Source of the DNA: CADEGL01 sp050180485
Lineage (GTDB): Bacteria; Pseudomonadota; Alphaproteobacteria; CADEGL01
Assembly: GCA_050180485.1 (NCBI GenBank)
Contig: JBFXED010000010.1
Location: 38,541 to 102,540, forward strand
Length of the DNA: 64,000 nt
Reading direction: 5' to 3'
Part shown: positions 42,324 through 51,796 of the stretch, in pieces
Layout: each line of letters starts with the position of its first letter
Position numbering within the stretch: the stretch's first letter is position 1
The notes under the pieces: model-generated
Told to the model about the DNA's origin: nothing
What the model saw: the letters and a program-made list of their open reading frames with translations, nothing else
The model's database searches: none
Translations under genes and position numbers: made by a program

Positions 42324-43088
42324 ATGACGTCTCTGCAAGGACAGCGCGCCCTGATCACGGGTGCTCAGCGCGGGCTGGGTTGGGCCATCGCGGAGACCTA
42401 TGCCAAGGCCGGCGCGAAGGTGATGATTCAGGATCTGGACGGTAAGGGCGCGGACGAGGCGGCGGCGAAACTGCGCCGCGCCAACCTGGATGCGCAATCC
42501 ATCGGCGGTTCGGTGACGTCCGTGACGGACATCGAGGCGATGTTCCGGAAGATGGACGAGCTGTGGGGCGGCATCGACATCCTGGTCAACAACGCGGGCA
42601 TCTCCCAAAACAAACCCACCTTGGAAGTGAGCGCCGATGACTGGGACCGCATCATGAATGTGAACCTGCGCGGCGTGTTCCTCTGCGCACTGGAAGCGGG
42701 AAAGCGCATGGTTCCGCAGAAGTCCGGTCTGATCGTCAACCTTTCATCCGTTTGGGGCATCGTCGCGGGTCCGGCGCGCCTCGGCTATTGCGTCTCCAAG
42801 GCCGGTGTTTCCCAGATGACCAAGGCGCTGGCGGTGGAATGGGCGGCGGACGGCGTGCGGGTTAACGCGATCGCGCCCGGCTATACGGAATCGCCGATGC
42901 TGCGCAGCGTCTTCAATTCCGGCCGGGTGAGCGAAGCGGCCATCCTGCGCCGCACGCCCATGGGACGTTTGGCCGAGCCGCAAGAGATGGCGGACATGGC
43001 GCTGTTCCTGGCCTCGCCCCAGGCCAAGTACATCACCGGCCAGATCATGGCCGTGGACGGCGGCTGGACGGCCTACGGCTATACCTGA
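42324..43088 (+). CDS. SDR family oxidoreductase
   Basis: A 254-residue classical SDR. Motifs: TGAQRGLG (about residue 13), VNNAGIS, VNLSSVWG and catalytic YCVSK (about 155-159). TGQIMAVDGGWTAYG ends the protein. ATG 42324 has GGGGA upstream, 17 bases after mutL. The substrate is unknown. It is convergent with the VOC gene, with four bases between stops. Confidence 0.93.
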   Translation: MTSLQGQRALITGAQRGLGWAIAETYAKAGAKVMIQDLDGKGADEAAAKLRRANLDAQSIGGSVTSVTDIEAMFRKMDELWGGIDILVNNAGISQNKPTLEVSADDWDRIMNVNLRGVFLCALEAGKRMVPQKSGLIVNLSSVWGIVAGPARLGYCVSKAGVSQMTKALAVEWAADGVRVNAIAPGYTESPMLRSVFNSGRVSEAAILRRTPMGRLAEPQEMADMALFLASPQAKYITGQIMAVDGGWTAYGYT

Positions 43089-43092
43089 TCGG

Positions 43093-43494
43093 TCAGGCCG
43101 GATCGTGGCAGACGGCCAAGAGCTTGTTGCCGTCCGGATCGCGCACATAGGCGCCGTAGAAGTTCTCGTGATAATGCGGGCGCAGGCCGGGCCTGCCTTC
43201 ATCCGTGCCGCCATGGGCCATGGCCGCTTCATGGAAACGGTCGACCGATGCGCGGTCCGCGGCGCGGAAACCGATCTGGGTTCCATTGCCCGCCGTGGCG
43301 GACTGCTTGTTGAAGGGCAGGCAGATCCAGAACTGCGGATGGCCGGCCGGATTGCCCTTCGTGACATAGCCGACATAGCGTTCGCTCGCGCGCAGCCGCT
43401 CCAGGCCCAGAGCCCCTAGCACCGCGTCATAGAACGTCGTCGAACGGGCGATGTCTGTTACGCCCACCATGGCTTCGTCGAGCAGGGATGGCAT
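43093..43494 (-). CDS. VOC family protein, paralogue of 3622-4002
   Basis: A 133-residue glyoxalase-fold protein. It has FYDAVLGALGLERL, NKQSATAGNGTQIGF and GAYVRDPDGNKLLAVCHDP. It aligns along its whole length with the VOC protein at 3622. GAGGAG precedes ATG 43494. The substrate is unknown. It is 22 bases before rsmD's coding region on the same strand. Confidence 0.87.
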   Translation of the reverse strand: MPSLLDEAMVGVTDIARSTTFYDAVLGALGLERLRASERYVGYVTKGNPAGHPQFWICLPFNKQSATAGNGTQIGFRAADRASVDRFHEAAMAHGGTDEGRPGLRPHYHENFYGAYVRDPDGNKLLAVCHDPA

Positions 43495-43516
43495 GAACTC
43501 CTCCGTCAAATGAATG

Positions 43517-44083
43517 TCATGCGCCGTGGCGTAACAAGACGAAGCGTGCCGCACCGTAGCGGCGTTCGTCGAGCGACGTGAAAGGTGCGGGCGGCGACAG
43601 CGCGTCGCGCTTGCCCAGTTCCACGATGACGACCGCCCCGTCCTCCAGCCAGCCGCCATTCGTCAGCGCGTCCAGCGCAGGCTCCGCCAGGCCCTCGCCA
43701 TAGGGCGGATCGAGGAAGGCCAGGCTGGCCGTTTCCTTCGCGCGGGGCAGGGCCAGGGCGTCGGCACGCAGAACAGTAGCGCGCGCCGCTTCACCCAGAT
43801 CGGCGATGTTCTTCTCCAGGGAAGCGAGCGCCGCGCGGTCGCGCTCGACGAAAGTCGCGTGAGCGGCGCCGCGCGACAGCGCTTCCAGCCCCATGGCGCC
43901 GGTGCCCGCGAAGACGTCGAGCACGCGCGCGCCAGCCAGAACCGGCTTGCTGTCGGCGCGTAAAGGCCGGTGCGCCAGGACATTGAACAGTGCCTCGCGC
44001 GCGCGGTCCGAGGTCGGGCGCACGCCCGCGCCTTCGGGGCCAGTCAAGCGGCGGCCCCTATGCTTTCCCGCGACGATCCGCAT
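43517..44083 (-). CDS. rsmD: 16S rRNA m2G966 methyltransferase RsmD
   Basis: A 188-residue SAM-dependent methyltransferase. MRIVAGKHRGRRL is the family N-terminus. RPTSDRAREALFNVL follows, then motif I VLDVFAGTGAMGLEALSRG. The catalytic FLDPPYGEG (DPPY, about residue 124) marks N2-guanine methylation. Its start lies inside the 3' end of the pseudouridine synthase gene (26-base overlap), so the two RNA-modification genes are coupled. Confidence 0.95.
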   Translation of the reverse strand: MRIVAGKHRGRRLTGPEGAGVRPTSDRAREALFNVLAHRPLRADSKPVLAGARVLDVFAGTGAMGLEALSRGAAHATFVERDRAALASLEKNIADLGEAARATVLRADALALPRAKETASLAFLDPPYGEGLAEPALDALTNGGWLEDGAVVIVELGKRDALSPPAPFTSLDERRYGAARFVLLRHGA

Positions 44084-44852
44084 GCCGGTCGGAGAGAATG
44101 TCGTTCCAGACTTGGCTGCCCAACTGCTCGCGCAGCACGCGCGCGGGCATCTCGCGTGCCTCGCCGGGTTCCAGCTCGCCCAGCTGGAACGGGCCGTAGG
44201 CCACGCGGATCAGACGATTCACCTTGAGGCCGAAATGCTCGCACACACGGCGCACCTCGCGGTTCTTGCCCTCGGTCAGCGCCATGGCGAGCCAGCAATT
44301 GCCGCCCTGCTGGCGCTCAATCGAGGTTTGGATGGGGCCGTAATGCACGCCCTCCACCGTCACGCCGTCGGCCAGCGAGGCAAGCTGTTGCGGCGTCGGC
44401 GTGCCGTGGGCGCGCACGCGGTAGCGCCGTACCCAGCCGGTGCTGGGCAGTTCCAGATAACGCTTCAGCGCGCCGTGGTTGGTGAGAAGAAGCAGACCCT
44501 CCGATGTGATGTCGAGGCGGCCGACCGAAATCACGCGCGGCAGGCCGGGTGGGAGCGAATCGAACACGGTCGGCCGTCCGCGCGGATCGCGCGCCGTGGT
44601 CACCAGGCCGCCCGGTTTGTAGTAGCGCCACAGACGCGGCTCCTCGCTGCGCGGCAACGGCATGCCGTCGACCAGCACCTTGGTTTCCGGCGTGACCAGG
44701 AAGGCCGGTGTGTCCAGCACGTGGCCATCGACGGTGACGCGACCGTCGGCGATCCAGCGCTCGGCGTCGCGCCGCGAACACAAGCCCGCGCGCGCCATGA
44801 CCTTGGCGATGCGCTCGCCGCGAACGGCGTCGTGAGATGGGGCCTTCTTCAT
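44058..44852 (-). CDS. RluB/RsuA-family pseudouridine synthase
   Basis: 264 residues. An S4 RNA-binding domain (about 10-70, RIAKVMARAGLCSRRDAERWI) precedes the synthase domain. The catalytic Asp lies in SVGRLDITSEGLLLLTNHG (about residue 115). EGKNREVRRVCEHFGL is the RsuA/RluB/RluE signature. RluB (23S U2605) is the likeliest function. The ATG at 44852 gives the normal family start. It overlaps rsmD by 26 bases. Confidence 0.92.
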   Translation of the reverse strand: MKKAPSHDAVRGERIAKVMARAGLCSRRDAERWIADGRVTVDGHVLDTPAFLVTPETKVLVDGMPLPRSEEPRLWRYYKPGGLVTTARDPRGRPTVFDSLPPGLPRVISVGRLDITSEGLLLLTNHGALKRYLELPSTGWVRRYRVRAHGTPTPQQLASLADGVTVEGVHYGPIQTSIERQQGGNCWLAMALTEGKNREVRRVCEHFGLKVNRLIRVAYGPFQLGELEPGEAREMPARVLREQLGSQVWNDILSDRHADRRGKA

Positions 44853-44862
44853 GGGGGCCCGC

Positions 44863-45582
44863 CTAGCGATCGCTGCGGCAGGCGGCCAGGAAGCCGGCGA
44901 AGATGCGGGTGTCGCCCGCGCTGATCTCGAACTCGGGATGCCACTGCACACCCAGGCAGAAGCGATAGGCCGGCGCCTCGATGCCTTCGATCACACCGTC
45001 CTCGGCGGTTGCATTGACGACGACGCCCTTGGGTTCGTCGCTGGCGGCCTGATGGTGCGCGCTGTTGACCTGCATCGTGTCCACCTTGGTCAGGCGGTGC
45101 AGAAGCGTGTCCGGCACGATGCGTACGCTGTGGCCCGGCTCGTTGCGCGGGTTGGGCTGCTCGTGAGCCAGGGCATCGGCGACGGCGTCGGGAATATGCT
45201 GGTGCAGCTTGCCGCCCAGGATGACGTGCAGAAGTTGCTGGCCGCCGCAGATGCCGAGCACCGGCATGTCGCGCTTGAGTGCGCCCTTGGTCAAAGCCAG
45301 TTCAAACGCCGTCCGCCGCTCCTTGGTCTTGACTGTGGCGTGGCGGGAGTCCGCGCCGAACATGGCCGGATCGATGTCGAAGGCGCCGCCCGTGACGATC
45401 ACCCCGTCCAGCCGCTCCAGGTAGGCCTCGGCCTGTTCGGGCTCGTGGGGCAGGGGCACGGGCAGGCCGCCCGCGTTCACTACGGCCTCGCAGTAGTTCT
45501 GGCGCAACGCGTACCACGGAAACTTGGAGTAGCCGCCGGGCTGTTCGGAATCGAGCGTCACGCCGATAAGGGCTTGGGTCAT
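44863..45582 (-). CDS. Class I glutamine amidotransferase-like hydrolase (PuuD-type)
   Basis: A 239-residue protein of the gamma-glutamyl-GABA hydrolase group. The nucleophile is in LGICGGQQLLHV (Cys about residue 115). The His-Glu pair is in LGVQWHPE (about 220), and VTGGAFDIDPAMFG matches the oxyanion region. PuuD releases GABA in putrescine breakdown; whether this one does is unproven. It starts ten bases upstream of the pseudouridine synthase gene on the same strand. Confidence 0.87.
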   Translation of the reverse strand: MTQALIGVTLDSEQPGGYSKFPWYALRQNYCEAVVNAGGLPVPLPHEPEQAEAYLERLDGVIVTGGAFDIDPAMFGADSRHATVKTKERRTAFELALTKGALKRDMPVLGICGGQQLLHVILGGKLHQHIPDAVADALAHEQPNPRNEPGHSVRIVPDTLLHRLTKVDTMQVNSAHHQAASDEPKGVVVNATAEDGVIEGIEAPAYRFCLGVQWHPEFEISAGDTRIFAGFLAACRSDR

Positions 45583-45661
45583 GGCCTCAATCTAGGCGCG
45601 CCGAGTCCCGGCGGCAACGGCGCGCTTGACCGCGCGATGGCCCAGGCGGCACGGTCCGCCG

Positions 45662-46114
45662 ATGGCGAAGACCGATTACATGGCGCTGGCCTTCGAGGAG
45701 GCCGAGGCCGCGGGCGCGCGGGGCGAGGTGCCGATCGGCGCCGTCGTGGTCGAGGCCGCGACGGGCCGCGTCCTGGCCCGCGCGGGCAACGAGGTTGAGG
45801 CTGCGAACGACCCCACCGCCCATGCCGAGCTTCTGGCCCTGCGCCGCGCGGGGGATGCGCTCGCCGCGCCGCGGCTAATCGATTGCGATCTCTACGTCAC
45901 GCTGGAGCCATGTCCCATGTGCGCGTCGGCCGCATCCTTCGCGCGCATCCGGCGCATCTATTATGGCGCGTCCGATCCCAAGGGAGGCGGGGTCGAGCAC
46001 GGCGCGCGCGTGTTCGAGCAGGCGACCTGTCATCACAAGCCGGAAATCTATGCGGGTTTCCAGGAGCGGCGCGCCAGCGAACTGCTGAAGAGCTTCTTCC
46101 GCGCGCGCCGCTGA
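45662..46114 (+). CDS. tadA: tRNA-specific adenosine deaminase TadA
   Basis: A 150-residue zinc deaminase that makes inosine at tRNA-Arg position 34. Zinc and catalytic motifs are HAELLAL (HAE, about residue 58) and TLEPCPMCASA (PCxxC, about 88). Downstream is YGASDPKGGG. ATG 45662 is chosen because the frame upstream adds only non-homologous residues. It is convergent with the PLP enzyme gene at 46118, with three bases between stops. Confidence 0.93.
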   Translation: MAKTDYMALAFEEAEAAGARGEVPIGAVVVEAATGRVLARAGNEVEAANDPTAHAELLALRRAGDALAAPRLIDCDLYVTLEPCPMCASAASFARIRRIYYGASDPKGGGVEHGARVFEQATCHHKPEIYAGFQERRASELLKSFFRARR

Positions 46115-46117
46115 AGG

Positions 46118-47101
46118 TCAAGCCAGCGGCGGAGCCGCCAGCGCCTGTTGAAGCTGGGCAACCGTCGCGTTCGCGCCCGTAACGACCAGCACGACCCGCT
46201 GGCCGCGCAGGGCCTCGCGATGAGTCCAGGCGCCGGCCAGGCAGGCCACGCCCGACGGTTCGGCCAGCATATGTGCCCATTCGAGCAGCATGCGCAGGGC
46301 GGAGACGATGGTCGGGTCATCGACCGTCCAGGCATCGGCCAGATACCGCCACAGCACCGTCATGGTGAAATCTATCGTCTCGTGCTGGGCCAAGGCGTCG
46401 GCCACGGTCTCGAGCGGCGGAATGACGAGCTCCTGCCGCGCGTGGAAGCTGTCCACGATCACGGGCGAGTTCGCGGGCGCGACGCCGATCACGCGAGTCC
46501 CTGGTTGCAAGGCTTTCATCGTGGCGGCGGTCGCTGCGGCCAGGTTGCCGCCACCGACATTCACGATCACGGCGTCGATGTCCGCCAGGCGCTGCGCAAT
46601 CTCCAGCGCCACCGTGCCCGCGCCTTCCATCAGGTCCAGGCTGACGCCGTCATTTACGAAGTAGAGGCCATTGGACGCGGCATAGTCCATGGCGGCGGCG
46701 CGCGCGTAATCCACGTCTTCGCCCACAACGTGGACCCGTGCGCCCATCATCTCGATCAGCGCGCGCTTGCGCGCGCCGACATGAACGGAAACGAAGATAT
46801 GGGCGGGCCTGCCCAGCGTCCGCGCGATCCAGGCCACCGCCAGCCCATGATTGCCGCTGGAGGACGCCACGATGCCTTTGAGCGAATTGCGTGCCCGAGC
46901 CTGCAAAAGGTCGTTGGCCGCGCCGCGCAGCTTGAACGAGAAGGTCGCCGTGGCGCCTTCGTTCTTGAGCCACAGATCGCAGCCCAAAAGCCGCGACAGG
47001 ATCTCGGCCCGCACGAGCGGTGTTTCGGTCACGAAGGGGCGAATGCGCGCGGACGCGGCCTCGACGCCGCGTAGAGTCGGCAGCGTCTCGCCCCCGGTCA
47101 C
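46118..47101 (-). CDS. Threonine dehydratase-like PLP enzyme, paralogue 2
   Basis: 327 residues, fold-type II PLP family. The PLP lysine is in FSFKLRGAAND (about residue 52), with SSSGNHGLAVAW (about 80) and VNVGGGNLAAA, the Gly-rich phosphate cup. There is no regulatory ACT domain, so it is the catabolic threonine/serine dehydratase or racemase shape. GTG 47101 overlaps the upstream gene's TAG stop (TAGTG). Its closest relative is the gene just upstream, so this is a tandem duplicate. The substrate may have diverged. Confidence 0.85.
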   Translation of the reverse strand: MTGGETLPTLRGVEAASARIRPFVTETPLVRAEILSRLLGCDLWLKNEGATATFSFKLRGAANDLLQARARNSLKGIVASSSGNHGLAVAWIARTLGRPAHIFVSVHVGARKRALIEMMGARVHVVGEDVDYARAAAMDYAASNGLYFVNDGVSLDLMEGAGTVALEIAQRLADIDAVIVNVGGGNLAAATAATMKALQPGTRVIGVAPANSPVIVDSFHARQELVIPPLETVADALAQHETIDFTMTVLWRYLADAWTVDDPTIVSALRMLLEWAHMLAEPSGVACLAGAWTHREALRGQRVVLVVTGANATVAQLQQALAAPPLA

Positions 47102-48087
47102 TACTTGACCCCGTCCAGGGCGATCAACGGCTCCATCGACAGCGCTTTCTGCAGAAGCTCCGTGGTCAGATTGGCACCCGACAGGATCAGGGCCACGGTC
47201 TTGCCCTTGAGGGCGGCGCGCTGGGACCACGCTCCGCACAGCGCCGCGGAGCCCGCAGGCTCGACCAGCACATGGGCGCATTCGGCCATGGCGCGGACGC
47301 CGCGCAGAAGGTCGGCGTCGGGCGCCAGCAGCATATCGTCCGCCGTCTTCATCATGACCTCGAAGGCCAACTGCGGCGCCACGCGCTGAGTCAACCCGTC
47401 GGCGATGGTGTCGACGGGACGCTCGACCATCTTCTTGGCGTGGAAACTGTCATGCATGGTGGTGGCGCCCTTGGCCTGGACGCCGATCATCTTGGCCTTG
47501 GGGTGAACCGCCTTCACCGCCGATGCGACGCCGCCCAGCAGGTTGGCCGCGCCGACGGGAACGTAGACCGCATCGAGCTTGTCGAGACCGCGCGCGATCT
47601 CAAGCCCGACCGTGCCCGCGCCCTCCATCACCTCCAGATCGTCGCCGTCGTCGACGAAGAAGACACCGTTCTTCTGGGCGAATGCGCGCGAGGCGTCCTT
47701 GGCTTCGTCGATGTCGCGGCCGATCTTGTGCAGCGTGCCACCGAACGCCTCGATCATGGCCGCCTTCACGGGGTTGGCCTTCGCGGGCAGAAAGATATCA
47801 GACGGCATGCCCAGAAGGCGCGCGGCATAGGCCACGCCCTGGCCGTGGTTGCCGGTGGACGAAGTGGTCGCACCCTTGATGCCGCCTTTCTCTTTTGCCT
47901 GGATCAGGGCGTTGAGAGCGCCGCGCAGCTTGAAGGAGGCGATGGGCGTCGTGGTCTCGTTCTTGAGCCAGATGTCGGCGTCGAACGCGCGCGAGAAAAT
48001 CTCCGAACGGACAAGAGGCGTCTCGGGCATATGGGGCCGGATGTTGAAGAGCGCGGTTTCGATTCCCTTGAGCGTCGGATGGGTCAT
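47101..48087 (-). CDS. Threonine dehydratase-like PLP enzyme, paralogue 1
   Basis: 328 residues. The PLP lysine is in ASFKLRGALNA (about residue 54), with STGNHGQGVAY, then VPVGAANLLGG. The phosphate cup here is GAAN rather than the usual GGGG, a difference from its tandem partner. GGAGGACG precedes ATG 48087. It lies 17 bases after purD on the same strand, so purD and the two PLP genes could form one transcript. The reaction is a likely threonine or serine deamination; racemase activity is possible. Confidence 0.87.
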   Translation of the reverse strand: MTHPTLKGIETALFNIRPHMPETPLVRSEIFSRAFDADIWLKNETTTPIASFKLRGALNALIQAKEKGGIKGATTSSTGNHGQGVAYAARLLGMPSDIFLPAKANPVKAAMIEAFGGTLHKIGRDIDEAKDASRAFAQKNGVFFVDDGDDLEVMEGAGTVGLEIARGLDKLDAVYVPVGAANLLGGVASAVKAVHPKAKMIGVQAKGATTMHDSFHAKKMVERPVDTIADGLTQRVAPQLAFEVMMKTADDMLLAPDADLLRGVRAMAECAHVLVEPAGSAALCGAWSQRAALKGKTVALILSGANLTTELLQKALSMEPLIALDGVK

Positions 48088-48104
48088 AACGGAATCACGT
48101 CCTC

Positions 48105-49382
48105 CTAGTTGCGGCGGGCGAGAGCCCGCCAGGCAATGTCGCGCCGGCAAAACCCTTCCGGCCATTCTATCGCGTCCACCGCTGCATAGGCGCGCTTCTG
48201 CGCCTCGGCCACGGTAGTGCCGCGCGCGGTCACGCCCAGCACCCGCCCGCCCTGGGCCAAAATCTTGCCGTCCTTCTCGACCGTACCGGCATGGAACACC
48301 TTCACGCCGGGCATGGCGTCGGCCTTCTCTAGACCTCTGATCTCGGTGCCGGTCTTATAGTCGCCGGGATAGCCCTTGGCTGCCATGACGACGCAGATCG
48401 ACTTCTCGTCGTGCCAGCGCAGATCGAAGGTCTTGAGCACACCGTCACGCGAGGCGATCAGCGCGGGCAAGAGGTCCGATTTGAGCCGTATCAAGAGCGC
48501 CTGACATTCGGGATCGCCGAAGCGCACGTTGAATTCCAGGACCAGCGGGCCTTTCTTCGTCACCATCAGGCCCGCATACAGAATGCCCTTGAAGGGACGG
48601 CCCTCGGCGGCCATGCCGCGCACGGTTGGGCGGATGACGCGCTCCATCACTTCGTCGACCAGGGCTTGGGTGACAACCGGCGCGGGCGAATAGGCGCCCA
48701 TGCCGCCGGTATTCGGCCCCGTGTCGCCCTCGCCCACGGCCTTGTGGTCCTGGGCCGAGGCCAAGGGCAGGGCGGTCTCGCCGTCTACGAGTGCCAGGAA
48801 ACTGGCCTCTTCGCCGATCAGGCAATCCTCGACCACCAGTTCCGCGCCCGCGCCGCCGAAGCGCCGCGCCACCATCATGTCGTCGACCGCTTCCAACGCC
48901 TCGGCCACGGATTGCGCCACCACCACGCCCTTGCCCGCGGCCAGCCCGTCGGCCTTGACCACGATGGGCGCGCCGCGGTCCCGGATATAGGCTTTCGCCG
49001 CTGCCGCGTCGGTGAAGCGGCGATACTCCGCCGTGGGAACCCCGTACTTGCGGCAAATGTCCTTCATGAAGCCCTTGGAACCTTCCAGCTCCGCCGCGCC
49101 CGCGCTGGGGCCGAAGGCCTTGATGCCGGCTTCCTCCAGCCGGTCGACCAGGCCCGCGACCAAGGGTGCTTCCGGGCCGACCACGACGAAATCGATCTTC
49201 TTGTCCTGGGCGAAGCGGATCAGGCCGTCGATGTCGTCGGCCTTGATCGGAACGCAGGTGGCCTCGCGCGCGATGCCGGCGTTGCCGGGCGCGCAGTAAA
49301 GCGCGTCGCACAGGGTCGACGCGCCGATGGCCCAAACAAGCGCATGCTCGCGTCCGCCCGAGCCCACGACGAGTATCCGCAT
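48105..49382 (-). CDS. purD: Phosphoribosylamine-glycine ligase PurD
   Basis: 425 residues, ATP-grasp enzyme, second step of purine synthesis. The N-terminus is MRILVVGSGGREHALVWAIG. KFDFVVVGPEAPLVAGLVD-type strand and EGSKGFMKDICRKYGVPTA follow, then VKADGLAAGKGVVVA and LEFNVRFGDPECQ (metal binding). The ATG at 49382 is the conserved start; the longer open frame upstream is antisense to xseA. It is divergent from xseA, 78 bases away. Confidence 0.98.
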   Translation of the reverse strand: MRILVVGSGGREHALVWAIGASTLCDALYCAPGNAGIAREATCVPIKADDIDGLIRFAQDKKIDFVVVGPEAPLVAGLVDRLEEAGIKAFGPSAGAAELEGSKGFMKDICRKYGVPTAEYRRFTDAAAAKAYIRDRGAPIVVKADGLAAGKGVVVAQSVAEALEAVDDMMVARRFGGAGAELVVEDCLIGEEASFLALVDGETALPLASAQDHKAVGEGDTGPNTGGMGAYSPAPVVTQALVDEVMERVIRPTVRGMAAEGRPFKGILYAGLMVTKKGPLVLEFNVRFGDPECQALLIRLKSDLLPALIASRDGVLKTFDLRWHDEKSICVVMAAKGYPGDYKTGTEIRGLEKADAMPGVKVFHAGTVEKDGKILAQGGRVLGVTARGTTVAEAQKRAYAAVDAIEWPEGFCRRDIAWRALARRN

Positions 49383-49460
49383 TGTCAGAATGTCCCGCTT
49401 TGAATCCGCGCGCCGCAGTTGGTCTTGTTGCGGCGCGGCGGTATCATAGGCACGCGCCCC

Positions 49461-50978
49461 ATGAGTGACAATTCGACCATCTCCCAGCGCGCCGCCGCGC
49501 GTTCCCCCAGCCACAACCTGCCCGAGGTCACGGTCAGCGAACTGAGCGGCGCGTTGAAGCGCGCGCTGGAGGAAGGCTTCGGCCGCGTGCGTGTGCGCGG
49601 CGAATTGTCGGGCGTGAAGCTGCACAGCTCCGGCCATCTCTATTTCTCGCTGAAGGACGAAGCGGCCGTGCTCGGCGGCGTCTGCTGGCGCGGCACGGTC
49701 GCGCGCCTTGGGCTCAAGCCCGCTGACGGCATGGAGGTGGTCGTCACCGGCCGTATCACGGCCTATGTCGGCCGTTCGCAATATCAGATCGTGGCCGACG
49801 CCATGGAGCTGGCCGGGCAGGGCGCGCTCTTGAAGCTCCTGGAGGAGCGGCGCCAGAAACTCTTGGCCGAGGGATTATTCGCGGCCGAGCGGAAGAAGAA
49901 GCTGCCGTTCCTGCCCGAGGTGGTCGGCGTCATCACCTCGCCGACCGGCGCTGTCATCCGCGACATTCTGCACCGGCTGAACGAACGGTTCCCGCGCCGG
50001 GTCCTGATCTGGCCGGTGGCCGTGCAGGGCGAAACGGCTGCCGAGCAGGTGGCCAAGGCCATCGCGGGCTTTAACGCATTGGAGCCGGGCGGCGCGGTGC
50101 CGCGCCCCGATGTGCTGATCGTCGCGCGGGGCGGGGGCAGCCTGGAAGACCTCTGGGCCTTCAATGAAGAGGTTGTGGTGCGGGCGGCGGCGGCCAGCGC
50201 GATCCCGCTGATCTCCGCCGTCGGCCATGAGACCGATACGACCCTGATCGACTTCGCCTCCGACCTGCGTGCGCCGACGCCGACCGCGGCGGCAGAACTG
50301 GCCGTACCCGTGCGCGGCGAACTGGTCGCGCGCACTTTGGACGTGCAGCGCCGCCTGGCCAGCCGAATGCTGCGACTGGTCGCCGAGCGGCGGACGGAGC
50401 TGGACGGTTTGCGCCGGGGCTTGGGCGATCCGCGCCGCGTGATCGAAGGTCCCGCCCAGCGCGTCGACCACGCATCGGAAAGCCTGCGCCGCTGCATGGC
50501 CGCGATGATGGAGCGGCAGGGCGCGCGCGTGGCCCACGCGGGGGCCGCGCTGCCCCATCCGCGTCATATCGTGGCGCTGAAGCGCCATGCGTTCGAGGGC
50601 GTCATCGGCCGTCTGCGGCCTAAGCTGTTCGCCGACGAGATCCGCCAGCACCGGAAGGATTTGAAGTCCTTCGCCGATTCCCTGGCCGCGTGCGCCCGGC
50701 GGGCACGAGAAGACGCCGCCGCGCGCCTCACGTCGGTCGGCGCGCTGCTGGAAAGCCTGTCCTATGAACGCGTGCTCGAGCGCGGCTTCGCCCTCGTCCA
50801 TGACGGCGCTGGCCATCCGGTCACGTCCGCTGGCAAGGCCAAGCCCGGCATGGAGGTGGGCATCCGCTTCCGTGACGGCCAAGTCGGCGCCGTGATCGCG
50901 GGCGCGCCCGCACCCAAGACCGCCAAGCCGCCGAAGCCGTCCGGTAAGAAGGAACCGCCGCAGGGTAGCTTGCTTTGA
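49461..50978 (+). CDS. xseA: Exodeoxyribonuclease VII large subunit
   Basis: 505 residues. An N-terminal OB domain (about 20-115, VRVRGELSGVKLHSSGHLYFSLKD) is followed by the catalytic domain with GVITSPTGAVIRDILH, VARGGGSLEDLWAFNEE and SAVGHETDTTLIDFASD-type motifs. The coiled-coil arms span about 295-430. The C-terminus is Lys/Pro-rich. The small subunit gene xseB is not in the window. The stop overlaps the TTG start of the M23 gene by four bases. Confidence 0.97.
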   Translation: MSDNSTISQRAAARSPSHNLPEVTVSELSGALKRALEEGFGRVRVRGELSGVKLHSSGHLYFSLKDEAAVLGGVCWRGTVARLGLKPADGMEVVVTGRITAYVGRSQYQIVADAMELAGQGALLKLLEERRQKLLAEGLFAAERKKKLPFLPEVVGVITSPTGAVIRDILHRLNERFPRRVLIWPVAVQGETAAEQVAKAIAGFNALEPGGAVPRPDVLIVARGGGSLEDLWAFNEEVVVRAAAASAIPLISAVGHETDTTLIDFASDLRAPTPTAAAELAVPVRGELVARTLDVQRRLASRMLRLVAERRTELDGLRRGLGDPRRVIEGPAQRVDHASESLRRCMAAMMERQGARVAHAGAALPHPRHIVALKRHAFEGVIGRLRPKLFADEIRQHRKDLKSFADSLAACARRAREDAAARLTSVGALLESLSYERVLERGFALVHDGAGHPVTSAGKAKPGMEVGIRFRDGQVGAVIAGAPAPKTAKPPKPSGKKEPPQGSLL

Positions 50979-51796
50979 TCCGGTTCACTTGGGTTGCGCT
51001 TGTGCTGTTGCTGGCGTTTGGTACTGCGCGGGCGGCCGAGCCGACTTTTCAAGGCCCGTTCACCCAAGGCGGATTGGTGCAGGGACGCGCGGCGCCCGGC
51101 AGCAGAGTGACCTTGGACGGCGAGCGCGTGCCCATCAGCGAAGACGGATTGTTCCTGCTGGGCTTCGGGCGCGATGCGCCGCCGCGCGTCGATGTCGCCG
51201 TGATCGAGAAAACGGGCACGATCTGGCACCGCACGTTCAATATCAAACCGCGCCGCTATGACGTGCAGCGGGTCAATGGCTTGCCCGAACAGATGGTGAC
51301 GCCTGACCCGGAAGGGCTGAAGCGAATCGCGGCCGACCGCGAGCAGATCGTCGCCGTGCGCAATCAGGAAACTCTGGTGCCGTTTTTTCTCTCGGGCTTT
51401 CAGTGGCCGGCCATCGGGCCGATTTCGGGTGTGTTCGGCAGCCAGCGCATCCTGAACGGCCAGCCGCGCGCGCCGCACAACGGCGTGGACGTGGCCGCGC
51501 CCGTCGGCACGCCGATCGTGGCCGCTTCCGACGGCGTGGTGGTGTTGGCCGAGCCGGACATGATCCTGACCGGCAAGACCGTGCTGATCGACCACGGTTT
51601 GGGCCTCACGACGAACTATCTGCACATGAGCGAGCTGGACGTGAAGCCGGGCGAACGCGTGGCCAAGGGACAGATGATCGGGCGTATCGGCTCGACCGGC
51701 CGCGTCAGCGGGCCGCACCTCCATTGGGGCGCCACGTTGCATCAGACGGCGATCGATCCGGCCCTCCTGGTCGGGCCGATGCCGTCATCCCCTTAG
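50975..51796 (+). CDS. M23 family peptidoglycan endopeptidase, exported
   Basis: 273 residues from a TTG start overlapping the xseA stop. The signal peptide has the core WVALVLLLAFGTARAAE. The LytM/M23 domain (about 145-265) has PHNGVDVAAPVGTPI (HxxxD), VLIDHGLGLTTNYLHMS and PHLHWG (HxH), giving a complete zinc site. It should cut peptide cross-links in the periplasm or act as an LytM factor. Its last 12 bases overlap lpxK tail to tail. Confidence 0.9.
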   Translation: MIRFTWVALVLLLAFGTARAAEPTFQGPFTQGGLVQGRAAPGSRVTLDGERVPISEDGLFLLGFGRDAPPRVDVAVIEKTGTIWHRTFNIKPRRYDVQRVNGLPEQMVTPDPEGLKRIAADREQIVAVRNQETLVPFFLSGFQWPAIGPISGVFGSQRILNGQPRAPHNGVDVAAPVGTPIVAASDGVVVLAEPDMILTGKTVLIDHGLGLTTNYLHMSELDVKPGERVAKGQMIGRIGSTGRVSGPHLHWGATLHQTAIDPALLVGPMPSSP

